A DNA stretch of 64,000 nt, taken from positions 10,485,501 through 10,549,500 of the forward strand of contig OU015662.1 of assembly GCA_907165275.2 (NCBI GenBank), given 5' to 3'. Of this stretch, positions 37,300 through 48,335 are shown in pieces (positions within the stretch are counted from its first letter, which is position 1; every line of letters starts with the position of its first letter). Source of the stretch: Zygaena filipendulae (Eukaryota; Arthropoda; Insecta; Lepidoptera; Zygaenidae). Under the pieces are notes generated by a model. It did not search any database. It was not told the DNA's origin and saw only the letters and a program-made list of their open reading frames with translations. A program made the translations under genes and the position numbers.

Positions 37300-40200
37300 C
37301 CACAACGTGCAACGGAAGAAGCGATGAAAATAATACAAAAGTAATATTTTTTTTATAATTTTATTAAATTATGTATGTTTCTATAACTTTTTTTTACATA
37401 AGTTTTTTTTTGACAATTACATTGAATAATGCTGCCAATTCAGCAGTAGTCACAATTATAGTACCTAATGTTTGCCTCTACGTTTAGACAACGAATGACT
37501 TCAAGTGGGCCGGCGCCGGCGACAGTGCTAATTAGTTTTCGAACGTTAAAAGGTGCGTTCGAAAATATAGACGACGACGATCTTTATTTTTTAAAGCGGG
37601 AATCCCGTCATATTTTGAATGAATCGATTGCCATCTACATTTATAGATGTGATAGCATCGAGATCATGCACTGTCGCCGCGACGGCGTCAGTCTGCGCCC
37701 GGCCGGCGTCGCTCGCCGCTCCACACTCGACTTGGTCCAAGAATATATTTACGAAACAAAATTTTGTACAAAAATTTTTGGCTTCAATATTTACAATTCC
37801 ACTGACATATAATTTTTTTTTTACAACGCCGGACTAATATAATTTACAACGAACTAAGTTGCGTGCTTGCGGAGCGGCGACCGCTCGCCGCCGGTCGGCT
37901 GAGGGCTGTTTATTGCAATTTCAATTTCTAAAAACACATTTTCTTATCTAACGAGAAGGTGCGCGCGTACAGTGCGACACACCGCTTCTAATACCCTATC
38001 GTTACAGTGGTAGTGTCGTGCACGAAAGTGCTAACACCACGGCCGCTCGGTATGAACCCAGTTGAATATGCGGACAGTAACGACAGTACGGTCGGAAGAG
38101 ACGGCAAAACAAACACACTGTAGCGATAGGATAGACAGATTTATTTAAGGAAGAGACAACACCGAAGGCAGAGATGAGTGATCAGCTGGCCACTACTGTC
38201 GCCCGCGCGCTTAATTTAATTTTATATACGAGTACCGGTCTTGTACTCTGTCGATAACCATCTCCCTGTTTCGTGTTTTAAAAATTAACATTTAGAATTA
38301 ACACTCAAGTAGGGGCTTATACAGAATTTGTACTCTTTAAGCGTCCCGTCGCCGCTTGTGTACCCGCTTGTTTACACCCGTTCGCCAAATGAAAAACGCG
38401 AGTGAAACACCGCAACTTGGTCATATTGCTACACTATACACTTAACACTAAACGATTCCCAGCAGACAACGTCTGGAATGGAGTATTTATTCAACAGCAG
38501 ACACGGGGAAATGTCGAGTTGAAATATTGCAAAACGCCGGTAGGTACAGCTAGTAATTTATATGCTTTTAAAGCTCCTCTAAAATAAATAAATAGATCTT
38601 TTGTGATATTGGTAAATTAGATACGACAAATAAGTTTGTTTTTGTTAACATTTAGGCAGAATTCGACGAACGCGTACAGGTCCTAAGCAGCTCCTAGCTC
38701 CTATGTATGTAAAACCAGATACTCAATGGCTGTAACTGTGGCGCACGGATACGTTAAAGTTACGGCTCGCGGATGAGGATGTATCTGGCTTAAAACAACA
38801 CGCCACCCCTCGGTCACTAGGCAGAGTAGATTTTGGAACGCAGTCTCGTCTCGTCAAAACAAATGTCAAATTCAAATGACAGACGATAACGCCAAGATAA
38901 GACACAGCATTCTTGTACGGGCTCCGCCACCAGCTTAACGTTTGACAGTGGTTGAACTTTACTATTATTGCATTAAAATTCCGCAACTGTCAAAGTATAA
39001 GACAACTTTTGAGGTCAACTGTACGTTTTAATTTTAGTTTTGACTTTATTATATTATTATTGACTTTATTATATTCAAATCTGTCATGGACGTACAAGTG
39101 GCCTAGGACACCTTCCAAATCCTTTTTTTTGTTCAGGAATGTTTTCGCCCATCGCCCTTTCGGTAACTGCAGAGATTATTTATTGTCAAATCAATATATT
39201 AAACCAGCAGAGCATCGCTTGGACAAGTGAGGATCGCGTCCGACGGAAGCGCGGCGTTTGTGCCGCAAATCGACCACATGCATCTATTAACCTTAAGAGA
39301 TCAGACTGACATTACTAAAATAATCAAGTTTTATACTTACAAACATGACATTTATAAACTATACTTATCATAAAATCCATAACTAAAACAAATTTACAAT
39401 AAATTTCAATTAATGCAAACATGTGTAATGTGTAATGATGTTTCAAGAAAAAATTGAAATTACATTTTTTTTTATGGTAGAGCCAGAGAGGAAGTGATTG
39501 ACAAGTTGACATTGATGGCCGTGGCCCAACGAATTTAATGACGCCATAAACAACGAGCTCACACAATGAAGAACCAATCATGCATCTCCACAAAAAAACG
39601 AATTAACAATTTATTATTTAATTACAATAATGTAAGATAAAAATAAGTTGTAACAAAAATATTTGTGTTCTCTCTGATTATTACCTATATATTTCTTCCC
39701 CTCGTAAAGTAACTGTTGTAACACAAAAAGTGCCCTGTTTTACATTCCATTTTATAACAATAGCTTTTTGGTATGTGAATGTCATCAGAAAATATAATCC
39801 AACAAAGTAATTGTGTCATTCGACTTCGTTAATGATAAAGTATCTGAATATCGCAATAAGATGGCCGACTTTAGAAAGTTTTTGCATAGCCTGTGTGTTA
39901 CTGGGATCAAAATAATTCTTATGTTACATGCTAGCTGGTTAAAAAGTACGAAATAACAAATTACTCAGATGGTTGTGTGACAATGTAGTGAGATCAATAA
40001 TATTGAACATTAATACTTAAAAAGAAAAAAAGGCACGACAGTGTGTCGTTGTGTCGGAAAAGTGTTACCGTCTAAGTAGGTACCTCTAAAATTCACTTTG
40101 TCTGCAATATTTTGCTAACACCGTTTGGCATATCCATTGCGAAATATAGGCAAAAAATAAATACAATTTTAATCTGTAAACAATAATGTTGATAAATATT

Positions 40201-41695
40201 GTACATTTTACGTGTAGCAAAAGAAAAAATATAATATAGACACATAAATACTTATAGTACCTAGTTCTAAGTGTGTGTCTACATATTTTGGTGGATTCTC
40301 AAACCCCTCTTTTTGACAGGACATAATCGATCCTACTTCGAAAACAATTTCCTTGGTGGGTTTATTTTATTCCAGAAAAAAAGTCAATTCAACAAACATA
40401 AAGTAATAATTTTACGATCGCACAAAATTCGCAGTTTTTTTTCTATATTTCATAAATTTATATAATAATAATAATAGTATGTATAATATATACAGTAATA
40501 ATAATAATTAATAAAATTGTAATTTTATATACATTTGTTGAAACCAATAACAATATATCAGTACCAAGACGACAGTGTGTAAAGTGTCTCTCTCATAACA
40601 TTCAATAGAAAAAACAATTGCCAAAGAATATCGTTATTGGCTGATAATATAATACAGGTATTTCATCTATGATGAAATCTTGTCTTATGGAGCTTGCATA
40701 CCGAATACGCGTGCGTCTTCCGTCAAGTCGTATTTTGTTTAATTCGAGTATAACTTAGGTTAAGTTTAAGTTATGAACACTGCACTGCCTGCGCATTAAG
40801 TATGGCCATGATCCATCCCCTGGCGTGAGTCGTATCTAAGACGGGAGGAAACTTTATAAGACCGAAGCTTACGGCTCGACTTCAGACGGAGACATATTTC
40901 GGTAGGTGCTCCCTTAGAATCAAGACTCAATCACTGCTAGATATGTCGAGAGGTACCAATACCTATTATTAAAATATTGTATTGTGTGACTATAGATAAT
41001 AGAAATAAAATTTTCAATTCATCACTTATTTTTTCCTCACAAGAGATAATCAACATAATAGGATGTACATTAAGGTAGAAATAAAAACTGCGTTGAATAT
41101 ATTAAGAAATTCATAAATTATATTTTTTATTGTGCTTTTAAAACACAAAGGAATAGTGATATCGACGCAAAAATTATAGATAATACTCGTACACATAAAA
41201 TAATAATATATTTTCATATCATCTTTAACGCAAAAACATACATCGACACACGACAACAAATATTGCAACATATTTTGAGCTTAGCTCTTCAAATTTACAA
41301 ATGTATTAACACAACAAGTATAGTACGGATAGTATAAAAAAACCCATCGCGTGTTACTGAAAGTTTTTGGCAATTTTGTACTCGGTGACGGTTCGCGGAG
41401 GTGTGTATGTGTGCGGTACGTGTGTTGTGTTAACATTGTGTGTTTGTGTGAGAGTGTGTGTGTTGTGTATGTGTATGTGTGTGTGTGTGTGTGTGTGAGC
41501 GGCGCGGGCGCAGGTCTCATTGACGCTAACAAGTCACTCTGTCACGCGTGACGCGTAGAGTCCAGACACAGAAACGACTCGCCATCAATACATACATGTA
41601 TCAACAAAATGTTCTACGATTGTTTACGTTTGCGAAGTTATCAACTTGCGGGTGGCGAGCGGCCGCACTCCGCACTCGCGCCGCGCAACCACCAC
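37300..41695 (-). other. Transposon-poor block, possible long 3' UTR of a minus-strand gene
   Basis: In contrast to both flanks, no Helitron-like, MITE or SINE copy is recognisable here. An acceptor-like TGCATGTTCCAG on the minus strand ends at 41696, with about 4.4 kb of non-coding sequence beyond it, and a minus-strand AATAAA lies near 37355. A terminal exon with a long 3' UTR would fit. The open frame at 37468-37812 has no recognisable domain. Confidence 0.3.
41456..41500 (+). repeat. (TG)n microsatellite
   Basis: Runs of GTGTGT interrupted by TATG. Confidence 0.9.
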
Positions 41696-42079
41696 CTGGA
41701 ACATGCAACACCGGCGTGTTAATATCGTCATGCAGCTAAGAACTGGCTTCCATGGCTATGTAATGAATTAAAAACAAAAAAAACAACATATTATAGCTAT
41801 CTTATATTCCACCTAAAATGTGGCGTGAGAGAGATCGCTTTAAGCGATAAGGTCGCTTTTTGTACTTACTACCTACCTGTACCTACTTAACATTTTAAGT
41901 AAATCTTAAGATTTGGCAAACGTATTTTTTGGTTACCTACAATCAACAGAAAGCCATTGATGGACGAAAGATACGAAAGTAAAGTTGATGATTTAAACCA
42001 TATTTATGAATTACTACGTGAAACTAGAGGGGGAGGGAGGGTCTTGGCATATATACTACGGGTGGTCACCAATGGGGAA

Positions 42080-42210
42080 GGGGTTTTTTTTTATGTCATA
42101 GGGGGCAAACGGGCAAGTGGTACACCTGATGGTAAGTGATTATCGCCGCCCATAGACATCTGCAACACCAGAAGGCATGCAGGTGCGTTGCAGGTGCGAA
42201 TGAGGATGGG
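42080..42210. mobile_element. Lepidopteran interspersed repeat fragment
   Basis: CACCTGATGGTAAGTGATTA, CGCCGCCCATAGACATCTGC, AACACCAGAAGGCATGCAGG: matches a repeat I know as widespread in moth and butterfly genomes. A weaker fragment lies at about 6485-6525. Confidence 0.65.
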
Positions 42211-42275
42211 AATTGTGGGGGTGGGATGGGGTGAAAAAATTGTATGGGTGTAAGGTGGATACTCGGGATACTCAC

Positions 42276-42505
42276 CTAGACCCTCGCGGGGCGCGCGACG
42301 CGGCGCGGGCGGGCGGCGGGCGGCGGCGAGGGCGCGGGCGCGGGCGGGGTGTGCGCGGCGCGCGGGGGCCGCTGCGCGCGCGCCGGCGAGCGGCGGCGGC
42401 GGCGCGGCCGCGCGGGCGCACACCCCACGCCGCTGTCGCCGCTGGCGGACAACAGAGATTCGCTGTCGCTCTGGTTCGACGTGTACCCGATCACGTCCAC
42501 TTCGT
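42276..42505 (-). CDS. Candidate minus-strand exon, 76 codons
   Basis: Strong minus-strand acceptor (TTATTCTCCTCATTGCAG). Phase 1 entry gives EVDVIGYTSNQSDSESLLSA then SGDSGVG, an acidic Ser-rich segment that looks like real protein, followed by an extremely GC-rich Arg/Pro/Ala tail. This frame reaches TAG at 42278-42276, exactly before a donor-like GTGAGT. So either it is the C-terminus, or another frame (phase 2) is used and continues. Family not recognised. Confidence 0.4.
42290..42440. other. GC island (almost pure G/C)
   Basis: Runs such as GGCGGGCGGCGGGCGGCGGC interrupted by very few A or T. It lies within the candidate minus exon; all six frames are nearly open, so frame calls here are unreliable. 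Confidence 0.85.
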
Positions 42506-43717
42506 CTGCAATGAGGAGAATAAAGAGAATAAATTACATGGCCTGCTACTCACACGTACGTATTCTTTATGGGTAGATACACAGTGCTCCCTAGAGAATC
42601 CCGGAATTCCGGTTAAACCGAGCGAATTTGGGAACGAATTTGGGATATGGGCATCGCCAGTGGTCCGTGCACGAAATACTAAATAACATTTCAAAAGGTC
42701 ATTATTGTTTTTTTTTCCCTATTTTGTGGCAACGACTCTTATAAAGAAAGAATTTGGTAAGTTATCTGAACTCTACAAGAACGCGCGAGAGCTTAAAGGT
42801 AACGTCACTTCTGCATAGATGCAGACCTTCTTAATTATCAAAGGCTTTAAGGTTTCATGGAGAAAATATCTACCCTCGCAAGAGAGTGGGAAACTCCATG
42901 AAACCTGGCATGTATAAAGCCTGTGCTTGTTCAGCACCTACAGAGGTTCGACGGAGCCGTCTCGTGCGACCAAGTGGGCAACGAGGAAGAAACTTATCTG
43001 ACCTCTGCAGGGCAATTATGTAACTTTTGTTGCTATCATATTTCAGTTCCAATCAGAAAGTAACATAATAGCCGCTCAGTACTAAGGAGTTAGGAGTTAG
43101 TAGGTATGTTTAACATAGAATTTCAGCCCTCCTTTAATATTTATAGTATCATTGATCTTAGGATGCACCACACAGAGATCGAAGTCGTAGATGTACTGTA
43201 TATTTTTGTGTTTGAAGCAGTGTCGTACGCCTTACAGTTTGTAATAAGTTCTATTTCTTACTTCGAGTCCGCCTAAACGTATAATGTCACTATAGTTGCA
43301 TATTCTTAATATAATACACGGCGTATATCAAAGACCGTATTTTCGCCAGCTCCCTCCGCCGCGTGTCTGGGTGAAGATTACGCGGCACGCGCGGCGCTCA
43401 CACGAGTCTTCTCAGATAAGCCGTCGAGGAAATTTAATCCCAGATCTATTCCTTGCCACCATCAAAATATTATGCATACATTTTGGAATGATAACACGAA
43501 AAAGAAAATCGATCTGCATTAAAATTAAATTACACATTATGTATCTAATATCTATGTAAGTTGACGGTAATAGACGATGTTACGAGTAAAGACAACTAAA
43601 GATGAGTATTAAAGATTCAGCAGCCATTTTGTTTTTCCAAGATAGAATCCAGTTTTTGGGTGAGAACCGTGTTTTGTCTTGTCAATGTAACATTGTCGTA
43701 ATGTCACCATAGTAATT
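42506..43717. other. Spacer, with a dispersed repeat at 43000-43062
   Basis: GCAGGGCAATTATGTAACTT, TTGTTGCTATCATATTTCAG recur at 58615-58665. Otherwise no gene. Confidence 0.4.
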
Positions 43718-43952
43718 GGACGCAGATAAGCAATAACATGTTAACCCACAAAATGAAGTTATAGATTCAGAATGATTTATTGAGAGTTAGAGAACGTTTT
43801 TTAATTATGTGTTTACCTTATTACATTGTTTAAATATGTAACTAAATATTGAAGATAAAAAATTTTACACAAAATGGCACTATAATTTTAAAACTTTAAT
43901 TTAATCAAAATTTATCTAGTGTGGGTTAACACACTATTGCTTATCTATGTCC
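43718..43952. mobile_element. GGAC-type MITE, copy 4 (TSD AATT)
   Basis: GGACGCAGATAAGCAATAAC to TATTGCTTATCTATGTCC; AATT at 43714-43717 and 43953-43956. Confidence 0.9.
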
Positions 43953-44689
43953 AATTATAGTAGTTAAACTTATTATAATAGGTAATTAAAACATTGTCAT
44001 TGGAACAATGAAATATAAATCGCGATAGATGCCATAAATAAAGAAGAAGAGTGTTAAAGAGTTGCCGAGATAATAATTAATGAGGAAAAGCTCACGTATC
44101 ACGAAAACGTTTATTCGCAATCGCGTTTCATAGAAGTTTGTATTGTTGTGTTTATATTTTGAACTAATGTAAATAGTAGTGGGGAATTTCTCGCAGTGCC
44201 AATTATATTACAGAAAGTGGACGTATTGGGATGTTCACGAATGCACCACTCCCCCACGGGTCGTGTCATGCGAACAGTTCCGTTCCGGCTTCGATACAAC
44301 TAACTACGAGCAGAATTTGGAGATTATAATTATAACAGCGGCTGTAGACTGTTGGATTGCGATGGCGGCGCCCAGGGTTGTCAGTTGCCATGCCATGCCA
44401 TCACATTCACATCACATCATCGCAGATGTTTTGTTTTTAACAATAAGTGTAACAAAAGAGGCGATTCGGTTACTACTGTAAGCCAGTTTTGTTTTGTAAA
44501 TGTTTGTTTGTTTATTAAATCAATGAATAAAGGACGAGATGAATCCAATATCTGACCTTAAGGACCTCATTATCTACATTTATTTATAGCTTTTGTCACA
44601 CAGGAGCCTTAAACTTCAGTAGATAAAAAAAAATTGATAAAAACCATTTAAAATATTTATTCTGCAAATAAACCACATTTTTATTTTCA
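43953..44689. other. Spacer
   Basis: No gene or repeat boundary recognised; the short open frames at 44179-44555 overlap each other and carry no domain. Confidence 0.35.
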
Positions 44690-44888
44690 TCCGACTAATA
44701 TTATAAATTTGAAAGTGTAGATGTTTGGATGTTTGTTACTCAATCACGCAAAAACGGCTGAACGGATTTGGATGAAATTTGGCATGCACGTTGTCAGGGG
44801 TACAGAGAAGGACATAGGGTACTTTTTATCCCGGAATTCCCGCGAAAACTCCGAAATTACCGCGGGTGAAACCACGGGGCACAGCTAG
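44690..44888 (+). mobile_element. Helitron-like element (Lep1 type), intact ends
   Basis: TCCGACTAATATTATAAATT start, ACCGCGGGTGAAACCACGGG then GCACAGCTAG end, between A and T. Confidence 0.87.
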
Positions 44889-44958
44889 TATTTTATAATA
44901 TATCAACTGCAACCACTTTTTTTGGCAAAATGAAAAATAAACACGCCGGACAACAATT

Positions 44959-45063
44959 TCAAATTTCTGGATTCTCTCTTGGAGGTTGGAAGACGTGAGA
45001 TTCACCATTCGGCTTTGGATAAGGCATTGGCAACCCTAGGTGCTCGCACAGCGCACCAATTTC
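44959..45063 (-). CDS. Candidate minus-strand exon, 34 aa to stop
   Basis: Minus acceptor CATGTATTGCAG; phase 0 gives EIGALCEHLGLPMPYPKPNG then ESHVFQPPRENPEI and TGA. It reads like real protein, with a Pro-rich C-terminus. A donor-like AATG|GTGAAT inside could instead end the exon early. Relation to the 42276-42505 exon is unproven. Confidence 0.35.
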   Translation of the reverse strand, partial: EIGALCEHLGLPMPYPKPNGESHVFQPPRENPEI

Positions 45064-45314
45064 CTGCAATACATGTTAAATGGCGGCCAATCGAAGTCCG
45101 CCCCCCGCCGCCCGCGCCGGCGCCGCCCCTTCCGGCGATCGTGCCAGGCTCTCAGCAACGGAAATTGATGGAAAAAGTAATAGTAGTTAAATGATGGAAA
45201 TTGATTAAGGTACCTACGCGGACGTTACGTCACTAAGCTTTGTGTACACTGTGCCACTAATTTCTATGTAAAGCTATGTTGATAGGCGATTCTACATACG
45301 AAATAAGCTATTTG

Positions 45315-45625
45315 ACTAATTTTTTTTTAGTCCGTCTTGGAGATTAATAAAAAATATTGGACACGTATTTTTTTCTTTTTTTACGCAATCAAAAAATAAC
45401 GGCGATACATTGAGTTGAAGTTTCGCGTGACGTCACTAACCAGTGCAGTTTGCATTGCGGCTTGTAGCGGTAAGTGACGTCACGAGCCCCACCCTAAACT
45501 TTAATGCGCTTTATCTCTGTGTACCTTCATTTATTTGAAAAATAAAAAATACGTGTCTAATGATTTTTAATGTTCTATCTGACGGACTAATTAGAATTTT
45601 GATTTTCAAAAGTCGTCAACATCCC
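45315..45625. mobile_element. MITE, GTCCGTC family, copy 4
   Basis: TTTAGTCCGTCTTGGAG to GACGGACTAATTAGAATTTT. Two intact TGACGTCA palindromes (about 45428 and 45475). Confidence 0.82.
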
Positions 45626-46014
45626 TACTACACAGAACAAATAGAAGGCACTCAGTTTAGTATAAAAATGAAAAATGTTTATTACCAGAAAAACAATGTT
45701 GGCAACCGGTGTCGCCGTGTGATTTTCGTACACAAAACTATTTATCACGCACCAAAATATTCATTAATGGAACGAGATGTATTAACGCGGTTTGGTTACG
45801 TTTTTACTTGGACACTGTTTTCATATTTCAATATTGGTAATATTGGGGAAAATATCCTTCCAATTGGGATGCCAGCAAAGGAAGTTTTGGGAAAGTTTGA
45901 GAATTTGCTCTGACTTCCTTTGAACGCGCCTGCCTGTCTCACCTACATTGCCTCTCTAATTAATGAAAATATTATTTTTCCTGTGTGAAATTTTTAACAC
46001 CGAATATTGATCTA

Positions 46015-46205
46015 CTAGCTGTCCCTCACGGTTTCACCCGCGGTGAATTCGGAGTCCCCGCGGGAATTCCAGGATAAACTACCCCACCTTCCTCTTGAAT
46101 TACTCTATTAAAAAAACCGCATCAAAAGCTGTTGCGTAGTTTTAAAGGTTTACATAGGGACAGACAGACAGCGGGAAGCGACTTTTTCATACTATGTAGT
46201 GATGA
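46015..46205 (-). mobile_element. Helitron-like copy
   Basis: CTAGCTGTCCCTCACGGTTT, CCGCGGGAATTCCAGGATAA, ends in a GACAGACAGACAGCGG stretch. Confidence 0.7.
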
Positions 46206-47047
46206 ATTTGTAGAAAAAAAAATCAAAACTTTGTTTATTTTTTAAGGTACCCACGCTTAGGGTACGAAGAAGAAACACAATGGAATTAAAAAAACATAAT
46301 TAATTGCATAATTATTACGTCGTTTTACATTTTTACTACATTTATGAAAATCACAATTCAAAACTTTAGGCACAATAATAGAATAATAGAACCGAGTTAA
46401 GATTAGTAGATAGGTATGTGTTTAGTATCACTATTTTTGGAGAGTAAAATTCTGCTTAGTGCTAGAGAACAGCCGATCCACTGTACTACCTCGAGATTAA
46501 ATTAATTCAATCGTCACGTACGTCGTGCTGTATTATAATTAATTATTGTACATAGACTTCCTATTCATTAGCAGCACGATGTGGAGGAGTTGGAGCGTGA
46601 ATATACCAATTAATAGCAATCGGCACCTATACGACGCGCGACGAAGGGATTCCGAACTCTGTCTTTGATCGCGGTACATGGATTCCGACAATCGCCCTTA
46701 TTCCTAACGTGTTGGAATGCAGCGGTACAACCTCATTTCGGATATGTCAGTTGATTTAAACCAATCCAATAATCATCTATCGTTCCATATCGGAGAGCAC
46801 GTCTGCAGTTATCCGACTCGAAGGACCAAAACACCTCACGGGTTTCACTTCTTTGATTATATTTTAAGGACTACATTAAAATATGTTTTCCCATTATACT
46901 ATAAAAAATCATCATAAGTAACAACATCTTATGCAGTTTATCTTGCAACTCATATGATGCATAAGCGGCTGAACAGATTTTGAATAAAATCAGGCACAAG
47001 CACAATGCAAACATAAAACCGAAATCAGAACCAAGAGCATAAAAAAA
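46206..47047. other. Unique sequence, CG-richer island 46470-46830
   Basis: Mixed-composition sequence with no stop-free frame or repeat signature, containing TTAATTA-type sites. Possible conserved non-coding element. Confidence 0.3.
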
Positions 47048-47125
47048 CGAAGTTGTGCCCTGCCAGACTTGAACTTACTATCGTAAATTATTGTTAAGCT
47101 TAAGACAACGTTCTAACCAAAGGTT
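47048..47125 (-). mobile_element. tRNA-like SINE head, minus orientation
   Basis: On the minus strand an A box-like TTTGGTTAGAACGTTG and a B box-like AAGTTCAAGTCTGGC, followed by AGGGCAC. Not foldable by eye into a full tRNA. Confidence 0.45.
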
Positions 47126-48119
47126 CGAAGGTCATTTCATGGTTGAAATACCTAACCCGTAGAAGAATTAGTGCAAATTGCAAACAATGTAAGCTAAAGA
47201 GAACGAACACTCCGCCAGAACCCACCGTGCCGTGCCGTTATGGAACTTAATGCGGAACGCCCACTGACAGATTGCAACACACAGTTCCGTTTCGACAAGC
47301 GAATTTGTTTCCGCCATAAATCGAACAGGAGCTGAGCGCGTGCATACAACTTTCGCAACCAGAAAGAACGATACAGATTCGCACTAAATTCCCAAAAGTA
47401 CCTAGTAGCATAAATTTTGCTTACGCCAATCGTCAATGCTGCAGGGAACAATTTGCACGTTAGAATTTAAAATTTCAATTCTTCAACATTCAAACGTTTG
47501 TTTTTACTCTTTCACGTCTAACTGATCATCGTATACACGTTTTCAGGTGTATACAAAAGGACCTTAGGGTACTTTTCAGAAAGAAAAGAGTATTGTTTCC
47601 GAGGAATAGAAAGTTGATTCATAAAATCTTTAGTGTCAGCAGGTGAAAGTATCCGAAAACATCCCTAAAACCGTGCAATGATATTGCAAGCGTTAAGTAG
47701 CAAGTTCAGAAATTCATCGTTATCTTTAATTTCAAAGTAAAATATAAATCTCAACAACCTTATATCTCTTTTGACACACGGATCATTTAACTTTATTATC
47801 TCTTATAAAAAAATAGCCCATTAACCTTTATAAAGCGAGCCATTACAGTGCGCTGTCGCCGTGATCCCTGCTCAAATGAATCGTAAATGTTGCTATTTGT
47901 ACTTCAGCCTATTGAGAATTTTGGGATTGTCTAGGGAACTCTGATATACCTACAAGGATAAAAATTATCATCGACACGTCTATCCGTTGTCCAGTAAGAC
48001 AAATAAATATTTTTTTACATAATAAAAATTATTATAAATAACATTCAAGCCTGTCTTTCTCTGTCTTTCTGCCTTATCTGGCAATTTGACTGCGACATAC
48101 AAAGTATAAGCTACGTCAT
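47126..48119. other. Spacer with Helitron-like fragment near 47495-47580
   Basis: Fragments CTCTTTCACGTCTAACTGAT and GGACCTTAGGGTACTTTT. The open frame at 47194-47451 (minus) has no recognisable domain. Confidence 0.35.
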
Positions 48120-48129
48120 ATTGTATTTG

Positions 48130-48335
48130 ATAAACTATAATTTTATAAAAAATCCTTATGCGAATGTGAGTTTGTTTGTTACGTTTTCACGCCTTAACGG
48201 CTCCACCGATCACCTTAAAATTTTGCATTCACGTTGTAAAGGGTACAGAGAAGAAGATAAGGTTGGTACTTTTTATCCCGGAATTCTTGCTGGAACTCTG
48301 AAATTTAAGCGAGTGAAACCACAGAGAGCAGCTAG
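48130..48335 (+). mobile_element. Helitron-like element
   Basis: TATGCGAATGTGAGTTTGTT, CGTTTTCACGCCTTAACGG, core TTTTTATCCCGGAATTCTTG, end GAGTGAAACCACAGAGAGCA then GCTAG at 48335. Confidence 0.75.

Noticed and set aside
42091..42686. Long frames through the GC island (110 and 157 residues)
   Set aside because: Nearly every frame is open in almost pure G/C; the 110-residue minus frame also runs into a dispersed repeat.
45560..45913. 117-residue plus-strand frame
   Set aside because: Starts inside a GTCCGTC MITE and ends in a dispersed repeat; no recognisable domain. It could be a decayed transposon fragment.
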